NCBI GenBank assembly: GCA_028821605.1
Contig: JAPPFM010000009.1
Span: 97,911-161,910 of the forward strand
From: Candidatus Poribacteria bacterium
Lineage (GTDB): Bacteria; Poribacteria; WGA-4E; WGA-3G
Reading direction: 5' to 3'
Length of the DNA stretch: 64,000 nt
Shown one piece after another: positions 25,098 to 33,963 of this stretch. The notes under the pieces were generated by a model. It worked only from the letters and a program-made list of their open reading frames with translations. It was not told the DNA's origin and made no database searches. Both the position numbers and the translations under genes were made by a program. Positions within the stretch are counted from its first letter, which is position 1, and the number at the start of each line of letters is the position of its first letter.

Positions 25098-26219
25098 CTA
25101 TCCACGCAAGAGATGCCGCAACGCGTTTGCGATGATATCCTCTTCCCCTGCATTGAGGGTGTAAGCATTAATCACAACGGTTTCTTTGCCCTGCGTGTTC
25201 ACCTTGATACGCGGCGTACCAGCATCCAATTCTTGAGCGACCTGTGCAGCATCTTTGCCACTCTTGGCAGAGTCAAATGTCACATGCAGGTTTGACAACG
25301 TATGGCTCTTTTCTTGGTAATGAACCTCGCACGATACACCATCAAGATTTTCAAGGTTTTCCGCAAGCACAGCATATCTTCCGTCCTGTTCCTTCGACCG
25401 CGCCTCATGATTTGTCGATAGCCAGATGTCAATGGCAGTCACCAACCCGATAATCTCCTGCCGGTCTACCTTCATACCACGCCCAACAGGTCTCGGTCCG
25501 ATGAACCCGTGCTTCCGCACGACTTCAATGAGATCCTTCCTTCCACAGACGAATCCTGTAGAGTGCGGCGCGTTGAAATACTTGCCACCGAAACAGACGA
25601 GGTCGGCAGATTGGGCGTTCCGATAGAAGTACTCGAGTGGATAGATCTGGGAAGCAGCGTCAGCAATCAACGGCAAGCCGTGCGAATGCGCAATCCCAAT
25701 CGCCTCCTTTAGTGGGACAGCGTTCCCTTGATTGGGTTGGATGAGATACGCGACTGCCGCTGTGTTCTCGCCGATAGCACTCTCCAACATTTCCGCGGTG
25801 CAGCCGTTTTCGTCACCCACAGATATGAGTTTACTCCCCGGAATCGTAAACGCACGGTCGTAGGAATAGTGTTGCATCCTCTGAAAAACGATTTCGTCCT
25901 TCAGTCCGGTGGTATCTGGAAGTTGTGCGCACTTGTCAGGATCGTCTCCTGTCATAACCGCTGCTGATGCCAAGACGAGTGCAGCATAGCATCCAGCGGT
26001 GATATACGCATCTTCAACCCCTAATTGTTCAGCGATGAATTGTCCCGATTTTTCGAGCAATTCTTCCATTTCGACGTAACTTTCATCTGCTTGGCGCATT
26101 GCATCCCGGACGGTTGCAGAGGGTGTAGAACCGCCGCGGACAGTCTGGTTGCCGGTCGCATTAATGACGGGGCGTGCGCCGAGTTTTTTGTAGACATTTC
26201 CCCAACCTGTATTCGCCAT
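25098..26219 (-). CDS. SelA-like fold-type I PLP-dependent enzyme
   Basis: A 373-residue protein of the SelA/DgaE group of pyridoxal-phosphate enzymes. LGARPVINATGNQTVRGG is the typical opening, AYITAGCYAALVLASAA follows, and FGGKYFNAPHSTGFVCG carries the PLP lysine. It does not look like a true selenocysteine synthase; relatives are aminotransferases, lyases or D-glucosaminate-6-phosphate ammonia-lyases. The substrate is unknown. AGGAGG lies 7 bases before the ATG. It is transcribed away from the Mrp gene's end. Confidence 0.8.
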   Translation of the reverse strand: MANTGWGNVYKKLGARPVINATGNQTVRGGSTPSATVRDAMRQADESYVEMEELLEKSGQFIAEQLGVEDAYITAGCYAALVLASAAVMTGDDPDKCAQLPDTTGLKDEIVFQRMQHYSYDRAFTIPGSKLISVGDENGCTAEMLESAIGENTAAVAYLIQPNQGNAVPLKEAIGIAHSHGLPLIADAASQIYPLEYFYRNAQSADLVCFGGKYFNAPHSTGFVCGRKDLIEVVRKHGFIGPRPVGRGMKVDRQEIIGLVTAIDIWLSTNHEARSKEQDGRYAVLAENLENLDGVSCEVHYQEKSHTLSNLHVTFDSAKSGKDAAQVAQELDAGTPRIKVNTQGKETVVINAYTLNAGEEDIIANALRHLLRG

Positions 26220-26369
26220 GAGACAGCCTCCTTGGAATGGTTGTCGGTTGTCAATTATCAGTCGTCAGTTTTCAGCAATCGGTTTCCGTCAGCAATCAGT
26301 AGTCGATAGATGAGATTTGAGATCTCGCCAGTACAGGCAGTTATGTAAGTTCTGTTGTCTTTATCGGAC

Positions 26370-27320
26370 TTATAGGATAGTCAATTCATCGTCGTCGTCG
26401 CTTTCTGCTAACACCGCTCCTAACTCCTGCGCGACGGTGCCGAACGCTTCGGATTGTGGCGATTCTGGATGTCCAGCGACAATCGGTACGCCGATGTCCC
26501 CCGCAGTGCAGACCTCAGCATCAAGCGGAATCTGCCCTAAGAACGCAACACCGAATCGTTCACTGGTGTTTCTACCACCATCCGCTCTAAAGATCTCCGT
26601 CTTTTCATTGCAGTGCGGACAGAGGAAATAACTCATATTTTCAATGATACCGAGAATAGGGACACCGAGGCGTTCAAACATTGCAACACCGCGTCGGACA
26701 TCGGCGAGCGCGACATCTTGAGGGGTCGTAACAATGAGTGCACCGGTAAGCGGAAGTGCCTGCGTTAGAGAGAGTGCGACATCACCCGTCCCCGGCGGAA
26801 GATCAATGATCAGATAATCCAGTTCACCCCAGTCTACATCACCGAGAAGTTGGCGAATAGCACCGTGTAACATCGGTCCTCGCCAGATCATCGCCTGCTC
26901 TTCTGGCACCATAAACCCAATTGACATGAGCTTAATGTCGTGCCGAACGAGTGGAATAATCTTACGTTCCGGACTCGTCTTCGGCTGTTCCTGAATACCC
27001 ATCATCGTCGGGATACTGGGACCGTAGGCATCTGCATCCAGCAAACCGACTGCACTCCCTGCATTCGCCAAGGAGATCGCGAGGTTGGTGGCGACAGTAG
27101 ATTTTCCTACGCCGCCCTTTCCACTGGCAACCGCGATTTTATATTTGATATTTGGTAACGTTATATTCTGTTGTTGCTGCTGTGGCTGTGGTGTCGGTTG
27201 CCGCGGTTGTCGCCCAGAAATCTGTGAACCGCTGATGACTTGAAGTTCGGGATGTCCTTTCGCTGCAGAACTGGGCTGAGATTTTGGCTTCTCTTTCTCG
27301 CCTTTCTTTAAAAATCGCAT
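26370..27320 (-). CDS. Mrp/NBP35-type iron-sulfur carrier ATPase
   Basis: A 316-residue P-loop ATPase that carries or loads iron-sulfur clusters. The deviant Walker A is SGKGGVGKST, DLPPGTGDVALSL is the Walker-B region, and the cluster-binding CxxC is FLCPHCNEK. The N-terminus is unusual: no MIP18/DUF59 domain, but a low-complexity Lys/Pro/Gln linker (RQPTPQPQQQQQ). The frame runs up to 27389, but 27320 is chosen because TAGGAG sits 7 bases upstream of that ATG. It lies divergent from the ThuA-like gene at 27542. Confidence 0.9.
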   Translation of the reverse strand: MRFLKKGEKEKPKSQPSSAAKGHPELQVISGSQISGRQPRQPTPQPQQQQQNITLPNIKYKIAVASGKGGVGKSTVATNLAISLANAGSAVGLLDADAYGPSIPTMMGIQEQPKTSPERKIIPLVRHDIKLMSIGFMVPEEQAMIWRGPMLHGAIRQLLGDVDWGELDYLIIDLPPGTGDVALSLTQALPLTGALIVTTPQDVALADVRRGVAMFERLGVPILGIIENMSYFLCPHCNEKTEIFRADGGRNTSERFGVAFLGQIPLDAEVCTAGDIGVPIVAGHPESPQSEAFGTVAQELGAVLAESDDDDELTIL

Positions 27321-27421
27321 AGTTACGCTCCTAATTGATTTGATTTTATTGACGAGGTTACAGATCTCGTCAGTGCAAGTGTATAGCACCTATTAATGTT
27401 ACGACACAACACAAAATAGTT

Positions 27422-27451
27422 TAACATTTTTTCTCGCAATTTTGTATAATA
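27422..27451 (+). promoter_or_regulatory. Sigma-70-type promoter of the ThuA-like gene
   Basis: TTAACA (27422-27427), an 18-base spacer and the consensus TATAAT (27446-27451). Transcription would start near 27458, giving a leader of about 84 bases with AAAGGAG just before the ATG at 27542. Confidence 0.55.
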
Positions 27452-27541
27452 CGTATACCAGAAAGCGCGCGATTCCAAAACTTACCGATTTAATCAAGTC
27501 CGATACGATCTCGCGTACCACAATAGCACAAAGGAGTTTTT

Positions 27542-28207
27542 ATGAACATTCTGATGTTACGCCATTCCGCTGGCTTTGAACATTCCTACTTACCGAATGC
27601 AGAGGTTACGCTGAAGGAGATTGGCGCAGCAAACGGTTGGAACGTCACCACAACACACCGATGCGACCGGATTACGGCTGAAAACCTTGAAAATCAAGAC
27701 ATCCTCGCGTTCGCAACGACGGGTAACTTACCCTTTGACGATGACCAAAAAGAAGCACTACTGAGTTTCGTGCGCAACGGAAAAGCGTTTTTCGGCATCC
27801 ATAACGCAACAGATACATGCTACGATTGGCCCGAATACGGCGAGATGCTCGGTGGCTATTTCGCCGGACATCCGTGGCACGAAGAAGTGAACGTCATCGT
27901 TGAAGATAGCGATCATCCATCAACCCGTATGCTGGGGAGCAGCTTTAAAGTTGTTGACGAAATCTATACGTTCAAAGAGTGGGATCGCTCTAAAACACAC
28001 GTACTGATGCGTTTGGACAATGACTCCATCGATCTCTCCCGCGGTAACCGTGAGGACCACGATTACGCACTCGGCTGGTGCCACACCTACGGAAAGGGAC
28101 GCGTGATGTACACCGCATTGGGCCACCCCGACGCGCTCTGGAGCGAAAAATGGTTCCACGAACACATCACGGGCTGCATCAAATGGGCAGCCGGATTGGA
28201 AAATTAA
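27542..28207 (+). CDS. ThuA domain protein
   Basis: A 221-residue ThuA-type protein, a class I glutamine-amidotransferase-like fold used in trehalose and other disaccharide catabolism. Visible family features are ILMLRHSAGFEHS, ILAFATTGNLPFDDDQKEALLSFVRNGK, FFGIHNATDTCYDWPEYGEMLGGYF, GHPWHE and the terminal GKGRVMYTALGHPDALW, quoted in parts. There is no signal peptide, so it acts in the cytoplasm. AAAGGAG precedes the ATG. The Gfo/Idh/MocA gene that is convergent with it may belong to the same sugar pathway. Confidence 0.88.
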   Translation: MNILMLRHSAGFEHSYLPNAEVTLKEIGAANGWNVTTTHRCDRITAENLENQDILAFATTGNLPFDDDQKEALLSFVRNGKAFFGIHNATDTCYDWPEYGEMLGGYFAGHPWHEEVNVIVEDSDHPSTRMLGSSFKVVDEIYTFKEWDRSKTHVLMRLDNDSIDLSRGNREDHDYALGWCHTYGKGRVMYTALGHPDALWSEKWFHEHITGCIKWAAGLEN

Positions 28208-28320
28208 CAGAACAAACCCAAGATCGGTTCGCTTACTTGAAGGATTGGAATATAGGAAGATTGGAAGTGTGAGGGGACCACCATCCTTCCGTTTCTTCCA
28301 TTCTTCCCGCCCTTAATAAT

Positions 28321-28400
28321 TGCGCCCGGTAGGTTCGGTTTCCTAACCGCACCGGACTTCGCCAAGAAATTACCGAATTAATTTTTTAATCTTCATGCAA
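28321..28400. repeat. Composite dispersed repeat
   Basis: It carries GGTTCGGTT (28332-28340) and AACCGCACC (28345-28353), a near relative of the palindrome at 12006, followed by ATTACCGAATTAATTT..., the reverse of the repeat arm at 2484-2512. It therefore joins two dispersed families in one place between convergent genes. Confidence 0.55.
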
Positions 28401-28424
28401 GCGCGCCTACGACGTTCATGCAAA

Positions 28425-29426
28425 CTAACTCGGTATAACACCCGTAGCCCGCAGAAGCGTTTCCTGCACCAGCAACTCATGTGATACTGGACGATCAGGT
28501 GCTTGTTCCCCCGCAATGGTCCCTAAAAACGCGTCAAGCTCAAGCTCATAGGTGCGTTGACGGCTCTCACCATCTATCTCTACGATCTGTTCACCTTCCG
28601 AATATCCCTCCTTCGCTGTGTTCACACAGAGGCGAATTTTCAAGCCCGGCTCAAAAGGCTCAACGATGATGGCACTCCCTTCACTCCCATAGACTTCGAA
28701 ACGGCGCGCAACCGGTCTCGGTTCCAAAGCAGAAATCGAGATAAACGCCACTGCTTTTTCAAATTCATACACAGTCAGGGTATTATCTTTGAAAGGTTCG
28801 ACCGAGTCGCCGTCGTTTCGGAGGAAAGAGGTCACCTTTTCCGGTCGCCCGAGAAGCCAGAGCACCTGGTCGAGTACATGCCCACCCAGATCAAAAAAGA
28901 TACCGCCGATGTGTTGGCTGATGCGGGTGCGCGACTCATGAGGAATATTGGTTGACATGTGCGCACGAACGGAAAAAACGTCCCCCAAAAAACCGGATTT
29001 CACCCACTCAGCAACCTGCCTAAAGGCGGAGTGATACCTTAGCATATAGCCCATCTGTACGTGTAGGGATTTTTCTTGAGCGGTGCTAATAACGCGCTGC
29101 CACTGCTCCCAATTCTCACCAGCGGGTTTGTCGTACCAGACGTGTTTGCCAGCATTTACAATCTGTTCGGTCTGATCCAGACTTTCGGCGTTGTTACCTT
29201 CCGACGCGATTGCGACGATCGTGTCATCATCCAGCATTTCTGCGGCATCCGCAAACCAATGGACATCGGTAAATGCTCCTTCGCCATTTTGAAGTTTCTC
29301 GCGTTGTTGTGCGTCGGGTTCAAACACACCTGCGACTTCAACATCGGGATTCACAAGCATTGCCTGCAGCTTGCCTCGCGCGTGTCCGTGTTTCGTCCCG
29401 TATTGTGCCATCCGTATTTTCGCCAT
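28425..29426 (-). CDS. Gfo/Idh/MocA family oxidoreductase, divergent Rossmann motif
   Basis: About 333 residues. The N-terminal segment is IRMAQYGTKHGHARGK rather than a clear GxGxxG, a variation seen in some family members. YDKPAGENWEQW holds the EKP-type lysine and GGIFFDLGGHVLDQVLW the Asp/His pair. The start at 29426 is preferred: GGAG lies 9 bases upstream, while the longer frame would begin with TTG at 29441. It is transcribed towards the ThuA-like gene. Confidence 0.85.
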   Translation of the reverse strand: MAKIRMAQYGTKHGHARGKLQAMLVNPDVEVAGVFEPDAQQREKLQNGEGAFTDVHWFADAAEMLDDDTIVAIASEGNNAESLDQTEQIVNAGKHVWYDKPAGENWEQWQRVISTAQEKSLHVQMGYMLRYHSAFRQVAEWVKSGFLGDVFSVRAHMSTNIPHESRTRISQHIGGIFFDLGGHVLDQVLWLLGRPEKVTSFLRNDGDSVEPFKDNTLTVYEFEKAVAFISISALEPRPVARRFEVYGSEGSAIIVEPFEPGLKIRLCVNTAKEGYSEGEQIVEIDGESRQRTYELELDAFLGTIAGEQAPDRPVSHELLVQETLLRATGVIPS

Positions 29427-29451
29427 ATTTTGCATCTCCAAAATCTGAAAC

Positions 29452-29583
29452 AGGACTTACGCACAACGTAGATATTGATGGAGGAAAGAATGGAAGGCAG
29501 GGAAGAATGGGGACCTCCTCCACGCTTCCAATCTTCCAGTCTTCCAATTCCACAAGCAAATGATGGAATTTTGCGTAAGTCCT
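29452..29583. mobile_element. MITE-like element (132 bp)
   Basis: The ends are AGGACTTACGCA (29452-29463) and TGCGTAAGTCCT (29572-29583), a perfect 12-bp inverted repeat. The inside is a purine-rich then pyrimidine-rich stretch without a gene. The right-hand end sequence recurs alone near 53449-53467 (TGCGTAAGTCCTA). Confidence 0.65.
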
Positions 29584-29724
29584 ATGAAATTTACAACGTC
29601 GTATTATATGGCTATTATATGGACATCAGATTGAGTGTCAAGGAAATATTCAGAATGTAAATATTTTGTTGAAAAGTGGCTTCGTGATCTTACTCGTAGT
29701 ATATCTTATTTTTTTGTCTGAATC

Positions 29725-29761
29725 GCGGATTACACGGATTACGCGGATTATACGGATTTTA
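29725..29761. repeat. Short tandem repeat CGGATTAxx
   Basis: Four consecutive imperfect 9-base units: CGGATTACA, CGGATTACG, CGGATTATA, CGGATTTTA. It is intergenic. Confidence 0.6.
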
Positions 29762-29934
29762 AGACATCCTATTGTCAAATCATCGTTTCTATATCGCGGT
29801 TGAAAAGCCCTCCCACAAGGGAAAAATTGCTGAACGTCAAAACTTTACACAACCGAGATATTTAGGGTATGCAAAATTTAAGGAAACTTGTAACTCTGAT
29901 TTATGATGTCTTTTGTCGTCTTTCTACACATCTA

Positions 29935-30203
29935 TTCAGGACAGGTGTACCAGATAGTGAGACTACCGCGAGTCAGCATGTTGGCACACCGGAATGATAT
30001 GCCACGAAAGCGTCCTCAAACTGCCCACTTTCCAACGGAAAAAAGAAGTCGAGCGAGCGTTGCATCCACAAGTCTTTATCGGCTGCCGAGTGCGTCGACA
30101 GGGATAATACCCGCGGTAAAAACGTTAGCAAAATGAGAAAGAAGAGAAAAATCCGTGTGACTACCTTCTGTTTTGAAAATCTCTGTAGACCCGAAACGCG
30201 CAT
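29935..30203 (-). pseudogene. N-terminal fragment of a GT39-like membrane glycosyltransferase
   Basis: A frame of 76 codons starts at 30203 with a membrane helix (RIFLFFLILLTFLPRVLSL), then DKDLWMQRSLDFFFPLESGQ and FEDAFVAYHSGVPT. This looks like the start of glycosyltransferases of family 39, in which RVLSL...W..R...F..A....F...A..HPGVTTMW is familiar. The frame then stops; the sequence past the stop gives a similar-looking MLTRGSLTIWY in another frame, so a frameshift is likely. The full-length gene is missing. Confidence 0.4.
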
Positions 30204-30224
30204 TCCTTCACGCTCCTGTTCATT

Positions 30225-32135
30225 TTAGAGTTCATCAATAGAGACTTCTATAATTTTTTTTTCATCTGCGATAAAGTAGCGGTACCCCGGGAACTTCTCA
30301 GCGAGTTTCTTATTCTCGCTACCTCTATCTTTAGCGTAGATATACGGTTCTGCAAAAGGCGCGTTAAATGGATAATGCACCCAATAGGCGCGTCTCTCTT
30401 TCACAAAGACCAGTGCTTGAGCAACATCATTTTTATTTAAGTACTTTTGAATAGTCACATCTTCTCCGTAATTTTGATAGGACTTTGCTGTTGCAGGCAT
30501 ATTGAAAAGAAATGCGAACAGAAAAAGACCTATAAGCATTAAACAGAGGATATTTCGCGCTTGTGCATAAGATAAAGTTTTCCAGCGAGAAGTTATAAAT
30601 TGCGTGCTCACAGATAATCCACGACTGGTTAAGAGTATTAACGCCGGTAAAATTTCGTATACGAAGCGCGGCCCGAAATGTAACTGATTGAAAAAATAGA
30701 AGAAATGTCCAATAAGCAATGTACCTACCCATCCTACCAATAACCATTCCCAAAATCTCTTTTTTCCATACGCAAGGAAGACACACACAAAAAGTAGAGA
30801 AGGTATCGGCCACTCAAATAGATAATAGTTCAGCGCATTTAGATTGCCAAGCAGATACTTAACACCTTGGGCTACCGTATGGAACTGATGACTCCATGGA
30901 GCTTGATGAAAACCTGGATAGTGATTTTTACCGTGTAGAGCAATATATCCAAAAAGAAACGGGTGCCCCGTCGTAGCATAGTTGTAAGCAAGGAATGTCA
31001 AACACGCAACAAGGAGAGGTATAGTACCCATAAGGATATACTGAAAGGACAACTTTTTTCGTGCTATAATTGCTGCAATTCCCAGCGGCACACAAATCCA
31101 GACGGTTGTGTAGGGGCGGCACAGCAGCGCGATTCCTAAAGATGCACCACATATCACCGACGAAAGGAGCGAACGCTTCTTTTTTACCATCCATACGAAA
31201 CTCAGAAACGCTAATGTCACGAAAAAGAGGGTTGCGGTATGTGAGGCAAATTCTGAAGACATGAACAAAAAAAAACTGCTTGCACACGCCAAGATGGCAG
31301 AAAGTTTTGCGGTGTTGTCTCCATAAAGTTCCTTAGCGAGTAGATAGATGCCAACGACTGTCAGTGCACCAAGAAACGGATTTACAAGCCAAGAAATTCT
31401 GAAAAGCACGCCTAACGCCAGTATTGCGGGATACCCTGGCGGATACATCGTATACCACCGGTCAGAGAGGATGACCTGCGCGGCTTCAAAAAATTGGATC
31501 TCGGGTGGGAGTGGTGCAGAAAGCATTCCGTGTACGAACAAGCGAGCTTGAAACATGTACATGCAACTGTCTATAAACCCTGGCACGGCATCAAAGACAT
31601 ACCATGAGATAGAACCGCATATCAGAATACAACTGATAAACATTCCAATTATAAACAGCCGCGGTCGGAGATTGTGTATCCAGAGAGCAAGTTGAGAGAA
31701 TAAAGTCTTCAGACGGAAAAACCGCATGTTGGTCAGTCCGCAGAAACATAGGGTTATGCCAATACCACCAAGAATCAGAGGATATGAAAAAAGATTTTGA
31801 TGGTTAAAACGCGCAGCATCAAGATGCACATGCAGCGGCAACACACAGATAAATAGTAGGATACAAAAAATAGCGAAGTGAAGCAACCGATGCCGTAACA
31901 CGCGGATAACCAACGCTATCAGAAGAAGCGGGCAAAATAGACACCCTCCAGCTATTAGATTCGCACTCCAGAGTGGAAAAGAAAATGACAGATACGGCGA
32001 CTCTCGTAAAACCAGAAGCACGCTATTGTCAAGAATAAGAAGATGTTTTTGAACCCAATACCCAAGCCAAAGAAAAAAGACAGCACCTAAAAGATAGCTG
32101 CCTGCACGACACCATTGAAAGAGCGGAGCGCGCAT
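30225..32135 (-). CDS. Polytopic membrane glycosyltransferase (GT39/ArnT-like)
   Basis: About 636 residues with a dozen or more membrane helices and a large loop. VFDAVPGFIDSCMYMFQARLF contains the acidic residue of the first loop typical of lipid-phosphate-sugar-dependent transferases, and RWYTMYPPGYPAILALG and ELYGDNTAKLSAILAC follow the family layout, quoted in parts. It probably transfers a sugar from a polyprenyl carrier onto a protein or lipid in the envelope. The ATG at 32135 is preferred (AGGTGG upstream); the earlier in-frame start would overlap the previous gene. It ends the envelope operon. Confidence 0.8.
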   Translation of the reverse strand: MRAPLFQWCRAGSYLLGAVFFLWLGYWVQKHLLILDNSVLLVLRESPYLSFSFPLWSANLIAGGCLFCPLLLIALVIRVLRHRLLHFAIFCILLFICVLPLHVHLDAARFNHQNLFSYPLILGGIGITLCFCGLTNMRFFRLKTLFSQLALWIHNLRPRLFIIGMFISCILICGSISWYVFDAVPGFIDSCMYMFQARLFVHGMLSAPLPPEIQFFEAAQVILSDRWYTMYPPGYPAILALGVLFRISWLVNPFLGALTVVGIYLLAKELYGDNTAKLSAILACASSFFLFMSSEFASHTATLFFVTLAFLSFVWMVKKKRSLLSSVICGASLGIALLCRPYTTVWICVPLGIAAIIARKKLSFQYILMGTIPLLVACLTFLAYNYATTGHPFLFGYIALHGKNHYPGFHQAPWSHQFHTVAQGVKYLLGNLNALNYYLFEWPIPSLLFVCVFLAYGKKRFWEWLLVGWVGTLLIGHFFYFFNQLHFGPRFVYEILPALILLTSRGLSVSTQFITSRWKTLSYAQARNILCLMLIGLFLFAFLFNMPATAKSYQNYGEDVTIQKYLNKNDVAQALVFVKERRAYWVHYPFNAPFAEPYIYAKDRGSENKKLAEKFPGYRYFIADEKKIIEVSIDEL

Positions 32136-32143
32136 ATCACCAC

Positions 32144-32947
32144 CTATTCCGCATTCTTCGCGCACCGGAACCCGTACGTAGCAAGTCGATGGAAAGGCTT
32201 ATCGTAGTACAGGTAATCCGACTCAAAGTGTCTTCGCAGGGACATCCATCCACCTCCGCGGAGGATGTAATTAGGCCCGGGCTTCGCGCCAGTTGGCTCT
32301 GCCTCCAGCCGAAAATCCTTACCCTCATAAGCATCCGCACACCACTGCCACACGTTCCCTACGAGATCAAAGACTCCGGCAGGACTGACGTTCCTCTCAC
32401 GACTTCCGACAGCATAAGGAGCCAAACGCGCACGATAATCAACCGCTTCAAAATCAAACGTATCGCCCCAGGGATAACGTTGTTTCGTGTTTCCTTGACA
32501 GGCGAGTGTCCATTCGGCTGCAGTTGGCAGCCTTGCACTCCGCCAATTCGCGTAAGCCTCTGCCTCATACCAACTCACACCCGTAACAGGTAGTGCCTTC
32601 CGATTTAAATAGTCCTCATGATATGTTGACGGCACCCAGAATTCGTATTCCTTAAGAAATTTGCGTCCCTCCTCTGACCAATACTTCTTTTTCTTGTAAC
32701 CCCCATCTTCGATAAATTGATTGTATTGTTCATAAGTCACAAGGTGTTTGTCAAGGTAGAATGGCAAAACCGTCACCGCTTGCCCAGTACCGAAGGGATT
32801 CACGGTGCCACCCGCTATACGGACCATCTCAGTTTGTGGCATCTGTTGCTCCTTTTGTTGTATCTGTTTATCCTGCTGTGGGCCAGGGAGTTCGCATGCA
32901 ATGATAATGCTGAACATCAGAAATAGTATCCATGTGACGCGCCTCAT
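32144..32947 (-). CDS. Formylglycine-generating-enzyme-like (SUMF1 domain) lipoprotein
   Basis: A 267-residue protein with a signal peptide and probable lipidation cysteine (FSIIIAC near residue 18). The body is an FGE-sulfatase domain: MVRIAGGTVNPFG, YLDKHLVTYEQYNQFI, PVTGVSWYEAEAYANWRSARLPTAAEW, YPWGDTF, DLVGNVWQWCAD, ILRGGGWMS and YGFRCAKN. The cysteine pair used by true FGE for catalysis near RGGxW...R is not visible, so it is probably a binding or structural member. Its ATG overlaps the stop of the DUF1573 gene (ATGA). Confidence 0.85.
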   Translation of the reverse strand: MRRVTWILFLMFSIIIACELPGPQQDKQIQQKEQQMPQTEMVRIAGGTVNPFGTGQAVTVLPFYLDKHLVTYEQYNQFIEDGGYKKKKYWSEEGRKFLKEYEFWVPSTYHEDYLNRKALPVTGVSWYEAEAYANWRSARLPTAAEWTLACQGNTKQRYPWGDTFDFEAVDYRARLAPYAVGSRERNVSPAGVFDLVGNVWQWCADAYEGKDFRLEAEPTGAKPGPNYILRGGGWMSLRRHFESDYLYYDKPFHRLATYGFRCAKNAE

Positions 32948-33963
32948 GGCTGCACCGCCTTCACAGGAATAGCAATCTCTGGTATGTCTGGGTGATCCGT
33001 GGCTATCTGAATTGTCCCCTCAATGAGTCCAGATGATGAGTCGTCAACCTTCGGTGCGATAAATAGCACAATATCGTGCACCCTTTGTGATTCCATCGTC
33101 AGATCCGCAGTTACCGTAAAATTTTCTGCGGATACCTTTTTCAAGGTAAAAGGTAAACTGCCATCCGTTTTGATTTGAACTTTCTTCTGTACGCTTTCGC
33201 CTGAGGTATTTAGAACACCGAGGAATAGATTCTGTGGTAAAACGACAATCCCACCTAACACGCGCCCTTGGAACTGAATAGACATTTCTAATTCCTTTGA
33301 ATCGGTGCCGGGGAGCACTTCTTGTGTTTGTGCGGAAAGTGTTAGTGATTCACTATATAAACCCACATCCTCCAGAGATAAAACCACCTCAAGCTCTATA
33401 CTTTCACCTATAGGAACGCTGTTTTGAGGTAGCGTGACAGCGATGCTCTTGTTACTCACCGTGTGTCCAGTTATCTCAACGGCATTCTTTAAATTATTTG
33501 TAAGTGTAATCTTCTTAGAGACACGTTTTTTCTTTTCAAGTTGCCTTAAGTCAATTTTTGAGGGATAGGCAATGGGAGGCACAATAACTCCCGAAACCTC
33601 TAACCGCACGATCGGTGTAGCAGGATCATCGGTAAAGACAAAGACATTTTGACGAAATCCTCCAACATCTCTCTCAACTACCACCCGAATTTCTCCCTTA
33701 CCCCCTGGTGGGATTTTATCTGAAGAGGTGTTCGTCGCGACGCATCCACAATCGGCATTTATTTTTTCGATGTGCAAGAGGATATTGCCTTCGTTAGTAA
33801 AGGTGAAAGTGGTTGTTATTTCTGAACCGACGATAAAGGGTTCTGGAAATTGATACACCGTGTTTGGAAACACCACCTTCGGAGCACGATGGGCTGAACA
33901 CCCCTGCAACAGAGATATACTACTGCAAAGTGCCAGCATTAGAAACGCGAAGTGGTAACTCAT
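32944..33963 (-). CDS. DUF1573 domain lipoprotein
   Basis: A 339-residue lipoprotein (lipobox SLLQGC at about residues 17-22). The first domain is a DUF1573 immunoglobulin-like fold with the characteristic INADCGCVATN, where the first cysteines could bind metal or form a disulfide, followed by further beta-sandwich segments (TLTNNLKNAVEITGH, and so on). Such proteins sit at the outer surface of the inner or outer membrane. It overlaps both neighbours by ATGA, so the operon is tightly coupled in translation. Confidence 0.85.
   Translation of the reverse strand: MSYHFAFLMLALCSSISLLQGCSAHRAPKVVFPNTVYQFPEPFIVGSEITTTFTFTNEGNILLHIEKINADCGCVATNTSSDKIPPGGKGEIRVVVERDVGGFRQNVFVFTDDPATPIVRLEVSGVIVPPIAYPSKIDLRQLEKKKRVSKKITLTNNLKNAVEITGHTVSNKSIAVTLPQNSVPIGESIELEVVLSLEDVGLYSESLTLSAQTQEVLPGTDSKELEMSIQFQGRVLGGIVVLPQNLFLGVLNTSGESVQKKVQIKTDGSLPFTLKKVSAENFTVTADLTMESQRVHDIVLFIAPKVDDSSSGLIEGTIQIATDHPDIPEIAIPVKAVQP

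Larger units (their letters stand above)
29427..30224. other. Long gap with a MITE-like element, tandem repeat and gene fragment
   Basis: Most of the nearly 800 bases is non-coding. It holds the 132-bp inverted-repeat element (29452-29583), four imperfect tandem copies of CGGATTAxx at about 29725-29761, and a glycosyltransferase-like fragment (29935-30203). No other gene was recognised. Confidence 0.6.

Noticed and set aside
25098..26219. True selenocysteine synthase (SelA)
   Set aside because: The protein is shorter than SelA and no other selenocysteine genes are near; it matches SelA-like PLP enzymes of other function.
29725..29761. CRISPR array
   Set aside because: The units are 9-base imperfect tandem copies without spacers. 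No array of spaced repeats was seen anywhere.
32144..32947. A catalytically active formylglycine-generating enzyme for sulfatases
   Set aside because: The catalytic cysteine pair is not visible and no sulfatase lies in the window.
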